This document shows positions 1 through 10,156 of a stretch of DNA of 64,000 nt, one piece after another. How positions within the stretch are numbered: the stretch's first letter is position 1; each line of letters starts with the position of its first letter. Both the position numbers and the translations under genes were made by a program. The stretch covers positions 18,665 through 82,664 of the forward strand of contig CAMDOM010000006.1 in the NCBI GenBank assembly GCA_945903645.1, written 5' to 3'. A model generated the notes under the pieces. It was not told where the DNA came from. It did no database searches and worked only from the letters and a program-made list of their open reading frames with translations. This DNA is from Chryseobacterium gleum. GTDB taxonomy: Bacteria > Bacteroidota > Bacteroidia > UBA10329.

Positions 1-1233
1 ATTGGTGTGGATCCAGTTGGCAGTAATTTTCCAGTTACGGTTGAGTTGCTAGATGGTAATGGAGCTGTAGTAGATATGATGACCAATGTGAATGGTGCCG
101 TCACTTTTGCTGGCCTAGTGGCAGGAGATTATACCGCTACAGTAATTGATGCTGTGGGTTGCGAAACCAGTTTGAATGTCACGCTTACCCAACCGACTCA
201 ACTTGCAGTGACTGCTGGCCATATAGACATCCTTTGCACTGGAGATAATAATGGAATTGCGTATGCTTTGGCAAGTGGTGGAACTATACCGTATGCATTG
301 CAGTGGAGCGACCAACTTTTGCAAAACACAGATACGATTATCAACCTTGGCCCTGGGCCATATAGAATTACCGTTACCGACTTTTTGGGATGTGTGGTAG
401 ATACTACCATGCTAGTTGTTCAGCCGCTTCCTCTGAGCATCAGCTTTGTTGCTGGGGCGGATACCTGCCTTCGTCAAGATGGTGCAATACGCACGCAAAC
501 ACAGGGCGGAACCAAGCCTTACACCTACATCTGGAATTCGATTACGGATTCTGCATTTTATGAGGTAAACGACCTTGAAAACTGGAATTATATTTCGCAA
601 CTACCCACAGGTGATTATACCGTGGTTGTGGTAGACTCGAATGCGTGCGAAATTGAACGAACGGCAAATGTGCCTATGATAGTGCCGCCCATGGCAGCTT
701 TCAGCAGCAGGTCGAAACCTGAAGAACTCACCAATCCTGTGGTAGAGTTTTTTAACGAATCGCAAGCGTCAGAAACGTATGAATGGCACTTTGGCGATGG
801 CGACATCAGCAATGCGTTGCATCCCGAACATGCCTACGAATCGCCAGGAGCTTTCCTTGTAATGTTGATTGCGTACAACGAGCCACGTTACGGATGCAGC
901 GATACTACTTTCCGCTATATGCAGGTGGATCCATTATTCACTTTTTATGTACCAAACAGTTTTACGCCTGATGGCGATGGGTTGAATGATGAGTTTAAAC
1001 CCGTTGGGGAAAACTTTGAATATGAGTCCTACAATCTTCAGATTTATGACCGTTGGGGTGGATTGCTGTGGCAAACCGACAACCCGAATCGTGGGTGGAA
1101 TGGCACAGATCCAGGAAGTTTAGAAGAGGTGAAAAACGGAAATTACATCTACATCTTCACCATGAAGAAGTTTAACACCTTCGAACCAAAGGTAATTACA
1201 GGTTCGGTAAACCTTTATCGCAACAGGGACTAA
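1..1233 (+). CDS. T9SS type B (gliding motility-associated C-terminal) surface protein, 5' end outside window
   Basis: The reading frame is open from the first base, so the N-terminus and signal peptide lie upstream and about 410 residues are visible. They contain SprB-type repeats, recognisable by motifs such as GDYTATVIDAVGC, GPYRITVTDFLGC and GDYTVVVVDSNAC. One PKD domain follows (YEWHFGDGD), then a C-terminal module beginning FYVPNSFTPDGDGLND with YDRWGG and WNGTDPG. That module is the gliding-motility-associated / T9SS type B sorting domain, which in this phylum directs export through the type IX system to the cell surface or medium. The stop TAA shares its last A with the ATG of the next gene (TAATG), so the two are probably translationally coupled. 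Family assignment is firm; the adhesin-like role is inferred from the domains. Confidence 0.9.
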   Translation: MGVDPVGSNFPVTVELLDGNGAVVDMMTNVNGAVTFAGLVAGDYTATVIDAVGCETSLNVTLTQPTQLAVTAGHIDILCTGDNNGIAYALASGGTIPYALQWSDQLLQNTDTIINLGPGPYRITVTDFLGCVVDTTMLVVQPLPLSISFVAGADTCLRQDGAIRTQTQGGTKPYTYIWNSITDSAFYEVNDLENWNYISQLPTGDYTVVVVDSNACEIERTANVPMIVPPMAAFSSRSKPEELTNPVVEFFNESQASETYEWHFGDGDISNALHPEHAYESPGAFLVMLIAYNEPRYGCSDTTFRYMQVDPLFTFYVPNSFTPDGDGLNDEFKPVGENFEYESYNLQIYDRWGGLLWQTDNPNRGWNGTDPGSLEEVKNGNYIYIFTMKKFNTFEPKVITGSVNLYRNRD

Positions 1234-4200
1234 TGATTTTGAGGATAATAATATTTCAACTTGTTGTCTTTCTCGCAATTGCTACAATCCCAACAATTGG
1301 GTTTGCTCAGCCAGGGTGCCCATTCGTAGACGCTGGCAATAACCAAAGTGTCAATTGTAATGTGAACTGTGTGAATCTTCTGGCTGATTATTTAGAGACA
1401 GGGGCCACTACGAGCTACACAGTTGAGTCTGTACCATACGCTCCACCAGTTCCATACACAGGCGGGACCCAGCAGTTTATTAATACGGATGACGTTTGGG
1501 GAAGTGTAATCAATTTGCCCTTCAATTTTTGTTTTTATGGTACTCAATATAACCAAGTGGTTATTGGCGCAAATGGCCTAATAACCTTCGATGTTTCAGT
1601 TGCAGGAACGGGTTGTGCATGGGCCTATACTGCTTCCATACCATCGGCTACACTATATACAAACAGTATTATGGGCGCATACCATGATATTGACCCAACA
1701 TTTGGGGGAACGATTAGTTACTTTATACAGGGAGCAGCACCATGTAGAATCTTTGGCGTGAGTTTTAATGATATTCCCCATTTTGATTGCAATTGTCAGG
1801 GCGGAATTTTTGGTGGAACTTGCAGTCGCACAACCCAGCAAATAGTAATATATGAAACTACTAACATTATTGAAGTATATCTCGCTCAAAAGGAAACATG
1901 CAGCAGCTGGAATAGTGGAAACGCTGTGGTTGGCATACAGAATGCAACCGGTTCTGCAGGCGTAACTCCACCAGGGCGTAATACTGGACCTTGGTCTGCT
2001 TCCAATGAAGGTTGGCGGTTTTTGCCAAGTGGTGTGCCTACTTATCAGATAAATTGGTACGAAGCTGGTGCACTTATTGGCACAGGCGCAACTATTAACG
2101 TTTGTCCAAGTGCCACTACCACATATACAAGTGAAGCCATTTATACAGCTTGCGATGGTAACGTTGTGACCGTGACCGATCAAGTAATGGTTACCCAGAA
2201 TAGTTCAATGACTGCAAGTGTCACACCTTCTAGTTCCACCTTATGTCCAGGAGAATCGGTTGTGCTAACTGCTTCAAGTTCTAATGCGGGCGTAACGTAT
2301 TCTTGGTCACCTGCGACAGGGCTTTCTGGAACAACGGGAGCAACTGTTACCGCCACACCATTGGTTCCTACCGTTTACACCGTTACTGCTGATGACGGTT
2401 TGTGCACAGCCAGTGCCAATGCAACGATTGACATGGGCACTATAAGCGTTAATACTTCGGTAACTCCGGTAGGTTGTGGTGGAAATAACGGGACGGCAAC
2501 AGCCACCGCAGTAGGTGCCATAAACCCAATATCTTATGCTTGGACAACAACACCAGTTCAAACTACTCAAACCGCTACAGGATTGTCGATTGGCAACTAT
2601 GATGTCACTGTAACAGATGGTTCTGGGTGTTCCGCTACCGAGACTGTGACCGTGGTAACAGGAAACAATTCAATTTCCGCGCCTACTATGACATCTACGG
2701 ATGCAATTTGCACTGCTAGTAATGGAACTGCAACTGCTACTCCTGTTAATGGCGCAGCACCATTTGACTATGCTTGGAATACTGTTCCTGTTCAAACAGG
2801 ACAAACAGCTACAGGCCTTACACCAGGCGTATATCAAGTTACTTTGACAGATGCGAGCGGTTGTGTAATTACCAATAACGTAACTGTGGGCCTTACGCAA
2901 ACCGTTATCACCGCAACTATTACGGTATCAACTGATGCATCATGTGCTGGTGTTTGCGATGGAACCGCGACCGTTTCTGCTCAAAATGGAACAGCGCCTT
3001 ATCTTATTGTCTGGGATGACCCAACCAATCAAACCACACTTTTTGCGAATGGCCTGTGTGCTGGAAATTATAATGTAGGCGTTATGGATGCCAATGGCTG
3101 TGTTGTTTCGGCACAAACAACTATAAATGAGCCATCTGCTGTGCAAGCAAATGCCACAATGACACGCCAATCTGATTGCGGGCAGCCCAATGGAGAAGCC
3201 GATGTAGCAGCCAACGGAGGTAATGTTGCTGCAGATTACAGTTATTCGTGGGATTCAACACCGATTCAGAATAGTGCAGCTGCAATAGGGCTATTGCCGG
3301 GTAGTTATGATGTGACAGTAACCGATGATAATGGTTGTTCAGTGGTTGCTTCAGTATTAGTCACTTCAACACCAAGCTTTACAGCCGGGATTAATGTTTT
3401 TTCTAACGCCCTATGTTTTAATTCCTGTGATGGAACCGCAAGTGTAAATGTGGACAACATTGCTGTTGCCCCTTTAGCGTATTCATGGAATACAGTTCCG
3501 CCTCAAAACACTGCCATAGCGTCCGCTCTTTGCGCAGGAGACTATGACGTTACGGTAACGGATGATTTGGGATGTGTAGCAACCACTGCGGTTACTATTA
3601 GCGAACCAACGCAACTTACTGTTGCAGCATCTGTCGATTTATCACTAATCTGCATAGGCGGAACAGCACAATTGAGCGCTTCTGCCAATGGAGGAACAAC
3701 ACCAATTGCAGGCTATCAATGGAATGCGGTGCCTGCGGATGCATCGCTTGTGGCCTCGAATCAAAATCCTACTGTTATGCCCGTTTCCACAAATACTACC
3801 TATTCTGTGGTAGCAACGAATTCAAATGGTTGTATTTCTGCTGCATCGAATACTACGGTTGCCCTGCGCGCTCCGTTAACTTTGGATGTGATTCGTCCGT
3901 TGGCTGGGCCAGACACTAGCATTTGCTATGGTGATTTGGCAATATTGAATCTTGTTGCTACAGGCGGTGATGGAAATTACACCTTCTTGCAATCTCCAAA
4001 TCCAACGCCATTAGCTTTACCGCTTACTGTTCAGCCTCTTGTTACCACGGTTTATGATTTTGTAGTGATTGACGGGTGCACTACTCCACCAGCCACAGCT
4101 ACAAGCACCATCACGGTTAATCCGCTTCCAGTTGTCCAGTTTTCTGTAGATGACCCATTTGGTTGCGATGAGCACAGCGCAGTGTTTACTGATATGAGTA

Positions 4201-4913
4201 TTCCTGCAGCGCAGCAATGGTTGTGGGATTTTGGCGATGCTAATTCAGGAGCCAATTCTGCTACTCAATCTATTGCTAACCATACATTTTCAGGACCCGG
4301 TGTGTATGATATTGCATTACAGGTAATAACCGCAGCAGGTTGTATGGGCGATACAATTTTCCCTCAGTTTGTAGAGGTGTTTCAACTTCCACAAGCTAAT
4401 TTCTCGGTTGATCCCACAATTACAAATTTGCTTGATGCGACTTTTCATTTCACAGATTTATCCTCTGGAATGGTCAATTCTTGGGATTGGACATTTGGTG
4501 ATGGCGCGCAAGATAATGTGATGAATCCAGTGCATAACTATACTGACACTGGCACATTTGTTATAACGCTTATCGTTACCACGGATGATAATTGCTCTGA
4601 CTTTGTAAGGCAGTCGGTGGAGGTTGAGCCCGATTTCATGTTTTATATTCCCAACACATTTACCCCGAACGAGGATGGAAAGAACGATTTCTTCCGTCCT
4701 TATGGCGAAGGTGTTCTATGGGAAACCTTATCGATGGTTATATACGATCGTTGGGGCGAGCAAATATTCTTTACTGCCAGTATCGACAATCCTTGGGACG
4801 GAAGCTACCAAGGAGCGCAAGTTGAGTCTGCAGTTTACGTTTACACCATTACCATAGTAGACGCCAACTATGACAGCCATACCTATTATGGCAATGTCAA
4901 TTTGGTGCGATAG
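1233..4913 (+). CDS. Giant secreted T9SS type B protein with SprB-type and PKD repeats
   Basis: This 1226-residue protein opens with a signal peptide (hydrophobic residues 4-24, ending GFAQ). A roughly 230-residue N-terminal region of unrecognised fold with many Cys follows. The middle carries about six SprB-like repeats (GNYDVTVTDGSGC, GSYDVTVTDDNGC, GDYDVTVTDDLGC). Two PKD domains come next (WLWDFGDANSG, WDWTFGDGAQD), and a type B sorting domain ends it (FYIPNTFTPNEDGKND, YDRWGEQ, NLVR terminus). Proteins of this build are exported by the Sec pathway and then the T9SS, and act as adhesins or in gliding; the exact role here is unknown. The start ATG overlaps the previous stop by one base. 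The last 400 residues or so align collinearly with the protein starting at 5047, so the two are paralogues. Confidence 0.9.
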   Translation: MILRIIIFQLVVFLAIATIPTIGFAQPGCPFVDAGNNQSVNCNVNCVNLLADYLETGATTSYTVESVPYAPPVPYTGGTQQFINTDDVWGSVINLPFNFCFYGTQYNQVVIGANGLITFDVSVAGTGCAWAYTASIPSATLYTNSIMGAYHDIDPTFGGTISYFIQGAAPCRIFGVSFNDIPHFDCNCQGGIFGGTCSRTTQQIVIYETTNIIEVYLAQKETCSSWNSGNAVVGIQNATGSAGVTPPGRNTGPWSASNEGWRFLPSGVPTYQINWYEAGALIGTGATINVCPSATTTYTSEAIYTACDGNVVTVTDQVMVTQNSSMTASVTPSSSTLCPGESVVLTASSSNAGVTYSWSPATGLSGTTGATVTATPLVPTVYTVTADDGLCTASANATIDMGTISVNTSVTPVGCGGNNGTATATAVGAINPISYAWTTTPVQTTQTATGLSIGNYDVTVTDGSGCSATETVTVVTGNNSISAPTMTSTDAICTASNGTATATPVNGAAPFDYAWNTVPVQTGQTATGLTPGVYQVTLTDASGCVITNNVTVGLTQTVITATITVSTDASCAGVCDGTATVSAQNGTAPYLIVWDDPTNQTTLFANGLCAGNYNVGVMDANGCVVSAQTTINEPSAVQANATMTRQSDCGQPNGEADVAANGGNVAADYSYSWDSTPIQNSAAAIGLLPGSYDVTVTDDNGCSVVASVLVTSTPSFTAGINVFSNALCFNSCDGTASVNVDNIAVAPLAYSWNTVPPQNTAIASALCAGDYDVTVTDDLGCVATTAVTISEPTQLTVAASVDLSLICIGGTAQLSASANGGTTPIAGYQWNAVPADASLVASNQNPTVMPVSTNTTYSVVATNSNGCISAASNTTVALRAPLTLDVIRPLAGPDTSICYGDLAILNLVATGGDGNYTFLQSPNPTPLALPLTVQPLVTTVYDFVVIDGCTTPPATATSTITVNPLPVVQFSVDDPFGCDEHSAVFTDMSIPAAQQWLWDFGDANSGANSATQSIANHTFSGPGVYDIALQVITAAGCMGDTIFPQFVEVFQLPQANFSVDPTITNLLDATFHFTDLSSGMVNSWDWTFGDGAQDNVMNPVHNYTDTGTFVITLIVTTDDNCSDFVRQSVEVEPDFMFYIPNTFTPNEDGKNDFFRPYGEGVLWETLSMVIYDRWGEQIFFTASIDNPWDGSYQGAQVESAVYVYTITIVDANYDSHTYYGNVNLVR

Positions 4914-4933
4914 ATAACGCAAAACTGTAGAGC

Positions 4934-5050
4934 ATGAAGTATAGATTACTACTAATTTTCATGTCCTCTGGGATTTTTTCGGCAGGAGCGCAGAATGTGT
5001 TATCGCCTAATTTGACTTTACAAACTCAATTTGATTCTACAAAAAAATGA
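4934..5050 (+). CDS. 38-residue secreted mini-protein between two giant T9SS genes
   Basis: ATG at 4934 opens a 38-codon frame. The first 20 residues look like a complete signal peptide: a charged start (MKYR), a hydrophobic core (LLLIFMSSGIF) and a small-residue cleavage site SAGAQ of the kind used by its neighbours. The predicted mature part is only 18 residues, ending FDSTKK. Its TGA overlaps the ATG of the next giant gene as ATGA, so translation of this ORF could feed ribosomes to the downstream start. It lies 20 nt after the preceding stop and has no obvious promoter of its own. It could be a real small secreted peptide, a coupling leader, or the remnant of a decayed gene. No family recognised. 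Confidence 0.5.
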   Translation: MKYRLLLIFMSSGIFSAGAQNVLSPNLTLQTQFDSTKK

Positions 5051-8000
5051 GATTGAATCTCTTTTTTTTAGGCATAATTTTCTGGGCGGTTGTTGGTACA
5101 AATCAGGGTTGGGCACAATGTACCATCAGTTCCATGACGGCAGCTATATCCAATTGCTACACATCGGCCCAAGGATTTCTGCAGTATGATGTAGACGGAA
5201 CAATTACCTATTCCAGTGCACCGGTCACAGGGACGCTCACGGTCACCAATTGTTTTGGTCAGCAACAGATATTTAGTCCACCATTTGGAACGAGTCAGAA
5301 TTTTTCATTTACTGGGTTACCCCAAGATGGTAACGACTGCGATTTTGTGGCCGTGTTTAGTGCCGATGTGGTGTGTACGGAAACTGCAACCGTTAGCGCC
5401 CCGCCAACCATCACTTTTTTTAGTTCAGGATGTGTAATAGGATCTGGAGAGGTAACGGGTACCATTGAGTTTTTAAATCCACCAACTACTGGAACGCTGG
5501 TGGTAAGTATAGACGATGGAACGAATACGGTTCAAACCACCATTCTACCGCCATTTGTAAGTCCTGAAGCGTGGACTGTAACGGGCCTCGACCCAGCAGC
5601 AGCCACATATATTATCACGTTCTATTTCTCAGATTTTGCAGGCTGCTCTCAAACCCAATCGATGTTGTGTGGATGTGCTGCAGAGGCTGGTTCTACAACC
5701 GCAGCAGTTAATGGAGTCAATTCAACAGCTCCATTGCTTTGCGAGAACGATGTATTGACCGTAGTTACAAACAACAATTTTGTTTTTCCAGACGATGAAG
5801 GGCCAATAGGTGGATTTGCCTACCAACCCGCATTGGTGTACTTGGTGTTCAACTGTCCCCCAACACCAGGAGTATTCCCAGGAAGCGACCCATGTTTTGT
5901 TGGAGTAATTCCAATTGAGGAAAACGTGGGAGATATTAACGACCCAAACTCACTTGTGGCGCAAGTTCCTCCAGGAACGTTTACCAACGGGCAGATATTT
6001 CTGGCACCGATTACGCTATACCACTTCGACCCTATAACTCCCAATTATATTGTGAATTCCAACTGTTGGGATATTGGAACAGTAACTCCCGTCACCTATT
6101 TGCAACCCATCACTTCTACTGTTACTCCCGATTGTCAGGCCAACACAGTTACGGTTGATTTGGTGGGTGGAATGCCTGCCAATAATGGAAGCGTTTTCAC
6201 AGGCTCGAATCTGTTGCCTGCAAACGCATCGTTTGTCAATACAACCGTTCCAAATAATGGTTCAATCGTGATTGACGGATTGGCAAATGGCGATATGTAT
6301 TCCTTCGATGTTACAGATGCATCAGGCTGTACGCATCAAATTTCAGGCGGTCCGTTTGTAGCACTTCCAATTGCTGATGAGGGCGTTGATGCCACAAGTT
6401 GTGCCCTATCTTTTGTACTTCAACCCACGCCAAGCTACGGCATAGGAACGTGGTCTGGAGGTCCTATTGGCACCACCTTCACTCCAAATACCACTACCGC
6501 CAATGCTACGGTTACCGTGCCAGCAGATGGAGTTTATACCTTTACATGGACGGAGAATAACGGAGCTGGATGCACGGCCACAAACACAGTAGATATTACC
6601 TTCTCGCAACTGAGCATTCCAGCTGTAGTTACAGGAGCTACCTGCGGTATAAGCGATGGACAAATTGTGGTAGCACCTCAAGGTGGCAGTGCACCTTATG
6701 ATTACTTGTGGACTTCGGGAGGCACGAACCCTGTAGAATCAAATTTGCCAGCAGGGCCAGTTACAGTTACGGTTACCGATGCAACTGGATGTAGCCTCGA
6801 CTCTACGTTTATGATTACTATGCCATCGGCATTCACATTTACCACCGCATTTACAGATGTAACATGCTTTGGTACCTGCGATGGAACAGCCTCTGTAACG
6901 GCTAATGGCGTGGGTCCATATACTTATGTATGGACACCAAATTTGAGCAATATAGACGCAGCTGCAGGGCTTTGCGCTGGTGTGTATGAAGTGGAGATAA
7001 CGGAGAATAATGATTGTGTTGAAATAGCTACGATTACTGTTGGAAGCCCAACGCTGGTTAATGCACAACTGAGTACCGATTTAGCTACTGTTTGTATTGG
7101 GCAATCTGCCACACTCGATGCAGCTATAAGCGGAGGCACCCCGAACTACGGTAATTTCTCGTGGACAAGTGTTCCTGCAGACCCAACCCTTGTGGTCACA
7201 AACCAAAACCCAGTGGTTTCGCCATTAGTTACCACCACCTACACCTTCACATCAGAAGACAGCAATGGATGTCCATCGGCTCCAAAGGACATTATTATCA
7301 CCGTAAGACAACCATTAACGCTTGATGTAACTCGCCCATTGGCAGGTCCCGATACATCTATTTGCCCCTACGATTTTGCAACAATCGACCTTATTGCCGG
7401 AGGTGGAGATGGTAATTACTCCATTTTCCTTCTTCCCGACATGGTCAATCCAATAGCACTTCCATTGGATACCCAACCTGCGGTAACCACCACGTTTAAT
7501 TTCATGGTTACTGATGGATGCACCACACCTGCCGCCTTTGCCAGTAGCACGGTTACAATTCTACCACTTCCATTAGTTGATTTTAGCGCAGATGACCAAG
7601 ATGGATGCGATGTGCATACCGTGCAATTTACCGACCTAACTCAACCTGCGTCAACGCAATGGAGTTGGAACTTTGGAGATGCAAATTCGAATGCCAACAC
7701 CGCTACTGTGGCCAATCCATTCCATGAGTTTTCAGGGTCAGGAGTCTATGATATTAGCCTAACCGCTTGGACGGCACAAGGCTGTACTAGCGACACCACC
7801 ATGGTTGCGTTTATTGAGGTGTATCCATTACCTAGCGCCATATTTGATTTGGACCCAAGTTTAACCACACTACTTAATGCCAATGTGAAATTCACCGATG
7901 GTTCGTTTGCTGATATTGCCACTTGGGCTTGGAATTTTGGCGATGGAGCAACTGGGGCACAATCAAATCCACGGCATCAGTACAGCGATACAGGGACTTT

Positions 8001-8355
8001 TGTGATAACTTTAACAGTAACCACCATCAACGGCTGCACCGATGTAACCACCCGCGAATTGGTTATAGAACCTGACTTTACGTTCTACATTCCCAATGCA
8101 TTTACGCCAAACAACGACCGCGACAACGAAGGCTTTATACCTTACGGAGAAGGAGTAGATTGGTCTACTTTGCAGCTTTCCATTTATACCCGTTGGGGCG
8201 AGCTCATTTACTACACAGCTGATATAGATAGCCCTTGGGATGGATCATACAAAGGAGCGCAAGTTGACTCGGGTGTATTTGTTTATCGGATTGAAATTAC
8301 TGACCTAAAAGGTGGACTTCATGAATATACTGGCCACGTTACTTTGGTGAGATAG
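5047..8355 (+). CDS. Giant secreted T9SS type B protein with PKD domains
   Basis: This 1102-residue protein has a signal peptide (core LFFLGIIFWAVVG, ending GWAQ). A Cys-rich N-terminal half of unrecognised Ig-like repeats follows, then two or three SprB-like repeats (GPVTVTVTDATGC, GVYEVEITENNDC) and two PKD domains (WSWNFGDANSN, WAWNFGDGATG). The type B sorting domain begins FYIPNAFTPNNDRDNEGF. Its usual DRWGE reads TRWGE and the usual DGxND reads DRDNE; both are mild departures from consensus. The C-terminal 400 residues are collinear with the upstream 1226-residue protein, pointing to gene duplication. The start ATG overlaps the stop of the 38-codon ORF. Likely a surface or released adhesin-like protein. 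Confidence 0.9.
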   Translation: MRLNLFFLGIIFWAVVGTNQGWAQCTISSMTAAISNCYTSAQGFLQYDVDGTITYSSAPVTGTLTVTNCFGQQQIFSPPFGTSQNFSFTGLPQDGNDCDFVAVFSADVVCTETATVSAPPTITFFSSGCVIGSGEVTGTIEFLNPPTTGTLVVSIDDGTNTVQTTILPPFVSPEAWTVTGLDPAAATYIITFYFSDFAGCSQTQSMLCGCAAEAGSTTAAVNGVNSTAPLLCENDVLTVVTNNNFVFPDDEGPIGGFAYQPALVYLVFNCPPTPGVFPGSDPCFVGVIPIEENVGDINDPNSLVAQVPPGTFTNGQIFLAPITLYHFDPITPNYIVNSNCWDIGTVTPVTYLQPITSTVTPDCQANTVTVDLVGGMPANNGSVFTGSNLLPANASFVNTTVPNNGSIVIDGLANGDMYSFDVTDASGCTHQISGGPFVALPIADEGVDATSCALSFVLQPTPSYGIGTWSGGPIGTTFTPNTTTANATVTVPADGVYTFTWTENNGAGCTATNTVDITFSQLSIPAVVTGATCGISDGQIVVAPQGGSAPYDYLWTSGGTNPVESNLPAGPVTVTVTDATGCSLDSTFMITMPSAFTFTTAFTDVTCFGTCDGTASVTANGVGPYTYVWTPNLSNIDAAAGLCAGVYEVEITENNDCVEIATITVGSPTLVNAQLSTDLATVCIGQSATLDAAISGGTPNYGNFSWTSVPADPTLVVTNQNPVVSPLVTTTYTFTSEDSNGCPSAPKDIIITVRQPLTLDVTRPLAGPDTSICPYDFATIDLIAGGGDGNYSIFLLPDMVNPIALPLDTQPAVTTTFNFMVTDGCTTPAAFASSTVTILPLPLVDFSADDQDGCDVHTVQFTDLTQPASTQWSWNFGDANSNANTATVANPFHEFSGSGVYDISLTAWTAQGCTSDTTMVAFIEVYPLPSAIFDLDPSLTTLLNANVKFTDGSFADIATWAWNFGDGATGAQSNPRHQYSDTGTFVITLTVTTINGCTDVTTRELVIEPDFTFYIPNAFTPNNDRDNEGFIPYGEGVDWSTLQLSIYTRWGELIYYTADIDSPWDGSYKGAQVDSGVFVYRIEITDLKGGLHEYTGHVTLVR

Positions 8356-8390
8356 AGCTTTTATTCACTTTTTAATTGGATTTTTTAGAA

Positions 8391-8423
8391 TTTGCTCAAA
8401 TTCAATTCATTCTATTATCTTCG
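8391..8423 (+). promoter_or_regulatory. Promoter of the collagen-like gene
   Basis: A Bacteroidota -7 element TATCTTCG lies at 8416-8423 (consensus TAnnTTTG), with a -33 element TTTG at 8391-8394 and 21 bases between. Transcription would begin near 8428, which excludes the TTG at 8392 as a start and supports ATG 8446. Confidence 0.55.
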
Positions 8424-8445
8424 ACCCCTTAACAACCCGATTCAC

Positions 8446-10026
8446 ATGACCTTTAATTCACAATCAGCAAGTACAGCCGCTTTAACTGTCCTTCTTGCTA
8501 CTGGTTCATTTTTCGCAAGTGCACAAACGGACAATGTCGGTATTGGTACTTCAACTCCGCATCCAAACGCAATTTTGGATGTTTCTTCATCATCTAAGGG
8601 TTTCTTGGCGCCACGTTTGAACACGTTGCAGCGTACTTTGATGAATCCGTTAGCAACAGCGCAAGGTTTGTTGGTGTATGATACTGACCTTAGTGAGTTC
8701 TGCTATTGGGATGGTGCATTGTGGGTATGCTATCCTGCAAGTGGATTTGGAGGTGGTGGAACAACTGGCCCAACTGGCCCTGCTGGAGCTAATGGTCCTG
8801 CTGGAGCTAATGGTCCTGCTGGTCCAACCGGTGCTGCGGGAGTAGCTGGTCCTGCCGGACCTGCTGGCCCTGCTGGTGCTGCTGGCCCTACAGGTCCAAA
8901 TGGAGCAAATGGATTACCTGGCCCTGCTGGAGCTGATGGATTAAATGGAATTGATGGTGCTACAGGCCCAACGGGTCCTGCAGGAGGTCCAGTAGGGCCA
9001 ACTGGGCCAACTGGAGCTGATGGTATTAATGGAATTGACGGAGTTGATGGTGCTGTAGGTCCCGCGGGTCCAGCAGGTGCAGCGGGTGCAACTGGCCCCG
9101 CAGGTGTGGCAGGTCCAGCTGGTGCTGCAGGGGCTATTGGACCAACGGGTCCGACAGGAACTAACGGTACGAATGGCGCAAATGGTACTCCTGGTGCTGT
9201 TGGCCCTGCAGGTCCAACTGGTGCGACAGGCCCAGTGGGTTGTGGAACAGTGAATCTACTATTGAAATCAGCTGGTTCATCAGCAGTTTGCAGTCAGGTT
9301 TTTGATAACGGAACTAACGTAGGCATCTTCACAAACACGCCTGCATACCGTTTGCATGTGACCTCCAATTTCGCCAACGACTATCTTGGGGCCTTTGAGA
9401 ACGGAGATGCTACTGGCTCGGCTCTTCTTGGAAGTGTGACGGGAACATTTAATGCATTAGGTGGAGCTACAACAAATGCCACAGGTTTGGGTGTGTATGG
9501 TGTTCATCTCTCCGCAACTGGTGCGGGGCTTGGTGTTTACGGGACCAGTAATAGCTCGGATGCTACTGGTGTTTTGGGTCAGGTGCCAACAACTGGAGCT
9601 TGGCTAGGTTATGGAGGTTATTTTACTGGTGGCTTGGGCTATGAAGATGGTCTGTATAATCTTTCGGACAGCCGTGTAAAAAAGAATGTATTGCCGCTAA
9701 ATAGTGCATTGTCAAAATTGCTTCAGCTTAATGGTTATACCTATCAGTATAGTGATGCTGCAGGAATGAATAAAAATGACAAGACGTACATTGGCTTCGT
9801 AGCTCAAGAGGTGAAATCAATTTTCCCAGAAGCTGTTGCTGAAAAATTGAGAAAAAGCACGAATGAAGTGGCTGGGAAATCTGGAGATGCAAGCGCATTT
9901 GGAAAAGAGACCTACAATGTTGTGGATTATGTTTCTTTGATTCCAGTGCTTGTGGAAGCCATAAAGGAACAGGAAGCCCGCATAAAAGGATTAGAGGCTA
10001 CTGTGGAAGAACTAAAACGGAAATAG
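8446..10026 (+). CDS. Collagen-like repeat protein with S74 intramolecular chaperone C-terminus
   Basis: With the ATG at 8446 the product has 526 residues. The order is a signal-like N-terminus ending FASAQ, a head of about 80 residues, a run of about 160 residues of Gly-X-Y triplets rich in GPT, GPA and GAN, a middle region, and a C-terminal peptidase S74 domain marked by [10 protein letters not shown] and [10 protein letters not shown] short coiled coil ends it ([17 protein letters not shown]). S74 domains, known from phage tail spikes and fibres, assist trimerisation and cut themselves off at the Ser of the SD-R motif. The triplet run breaks phase once (GPAGGPVGP). No T9SS sorting domain is visible. 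It is probably a trimeric surface fibre; how it crosses the outer membrane is unclear. Confidence 0.85.
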   Translation: MTFNSQSASTAALTVLLATGSFFASAQTDNVGIGTSTPHPNAILDVSSSSKGFLAPRLNTLQRTLMNPLATAQGLLVYDTDLSEFCYWDGALWVCYPASGFGGGGTTGPTGPAGANGPAGANGPAGPTGAAGVAGPAGPAGPAGAAGPTGPNGANGLPGPAGADGLNGIDGATGPTGPAGGPVGPTGPTGADGINGIDGVDGAVGPAGPAGAAGATGPAGVAGPAGAAGAIGPTGPTGTNGTNGANGTPGAVGPAGPTGATGPVGCGTVNLLLKSAGSSAVCSQVFDNGTNVGIFTNTPAYRLHVTSNFANDYLGAFENGDATGSALLGSVTGTFNALGGATTNATGLGVYGVHLSATGAGLGVYGTSNSSDATGVLGQVPTTGAWLGYGGYFTGGLGYEDGLYNLSDSRVKKNVLPLNSALSKLLQLNGYTYQYSDAAGMNKNDKTYIGFVAQEVKSIFPEAVAEKLRKSTNEVAGKSGDASAFGKETYNVVDYVSLIPVLVEAIKEQEARIKGLEATVEELKRK

Positions 10027-10047
10027 ATTTTACGTTCTATGTTAAAG

Positions 10048-10078
10048 AAAAGGCTGGGGATTTCCTCAGCCTTTTTTG
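10048..10078 (+). terminator. Rho-independent terminator after the collagen-like gene
   Basis: An 11-bp stem built on AAGGCTGGGGA and TCCTCAGCCTT with one G-T pair is followed by a run of six T, 25 to 50 bases after the stop codon. Confidence 0.85.
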
Positions 10079-10156
10079 TTTGTATTATCTAGCGGAGCAG
10101 AATAATTCCAATAGCTTCTCATTGGTGGGAAGTATAGAGCGACCCAAGCTGACAAC

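Noticed and set aside
1653..2183. 176-codon minus-strand ORF inside the 1226-aa T9SS gene
   Set aside because: Very Cys- and Ser-rich translation typical of the reverse of Thr/Gly-rich repeats; no promoter or start context.
8392..8445. TTG start extending the collagen-like protein by 18 residues
   Set aside because: It overlaps the -33 element, and the likely transcription start near 8428 lies after it; the signal peptide begins at ATG 8446.
8764..9240. Dense short repeats that could be mistaken for a CRISPR or VNTR array
   Set aside because: They are Gly-X-Y codons in frame in the collagen-like gene, with no constant repeat/spacer structure.
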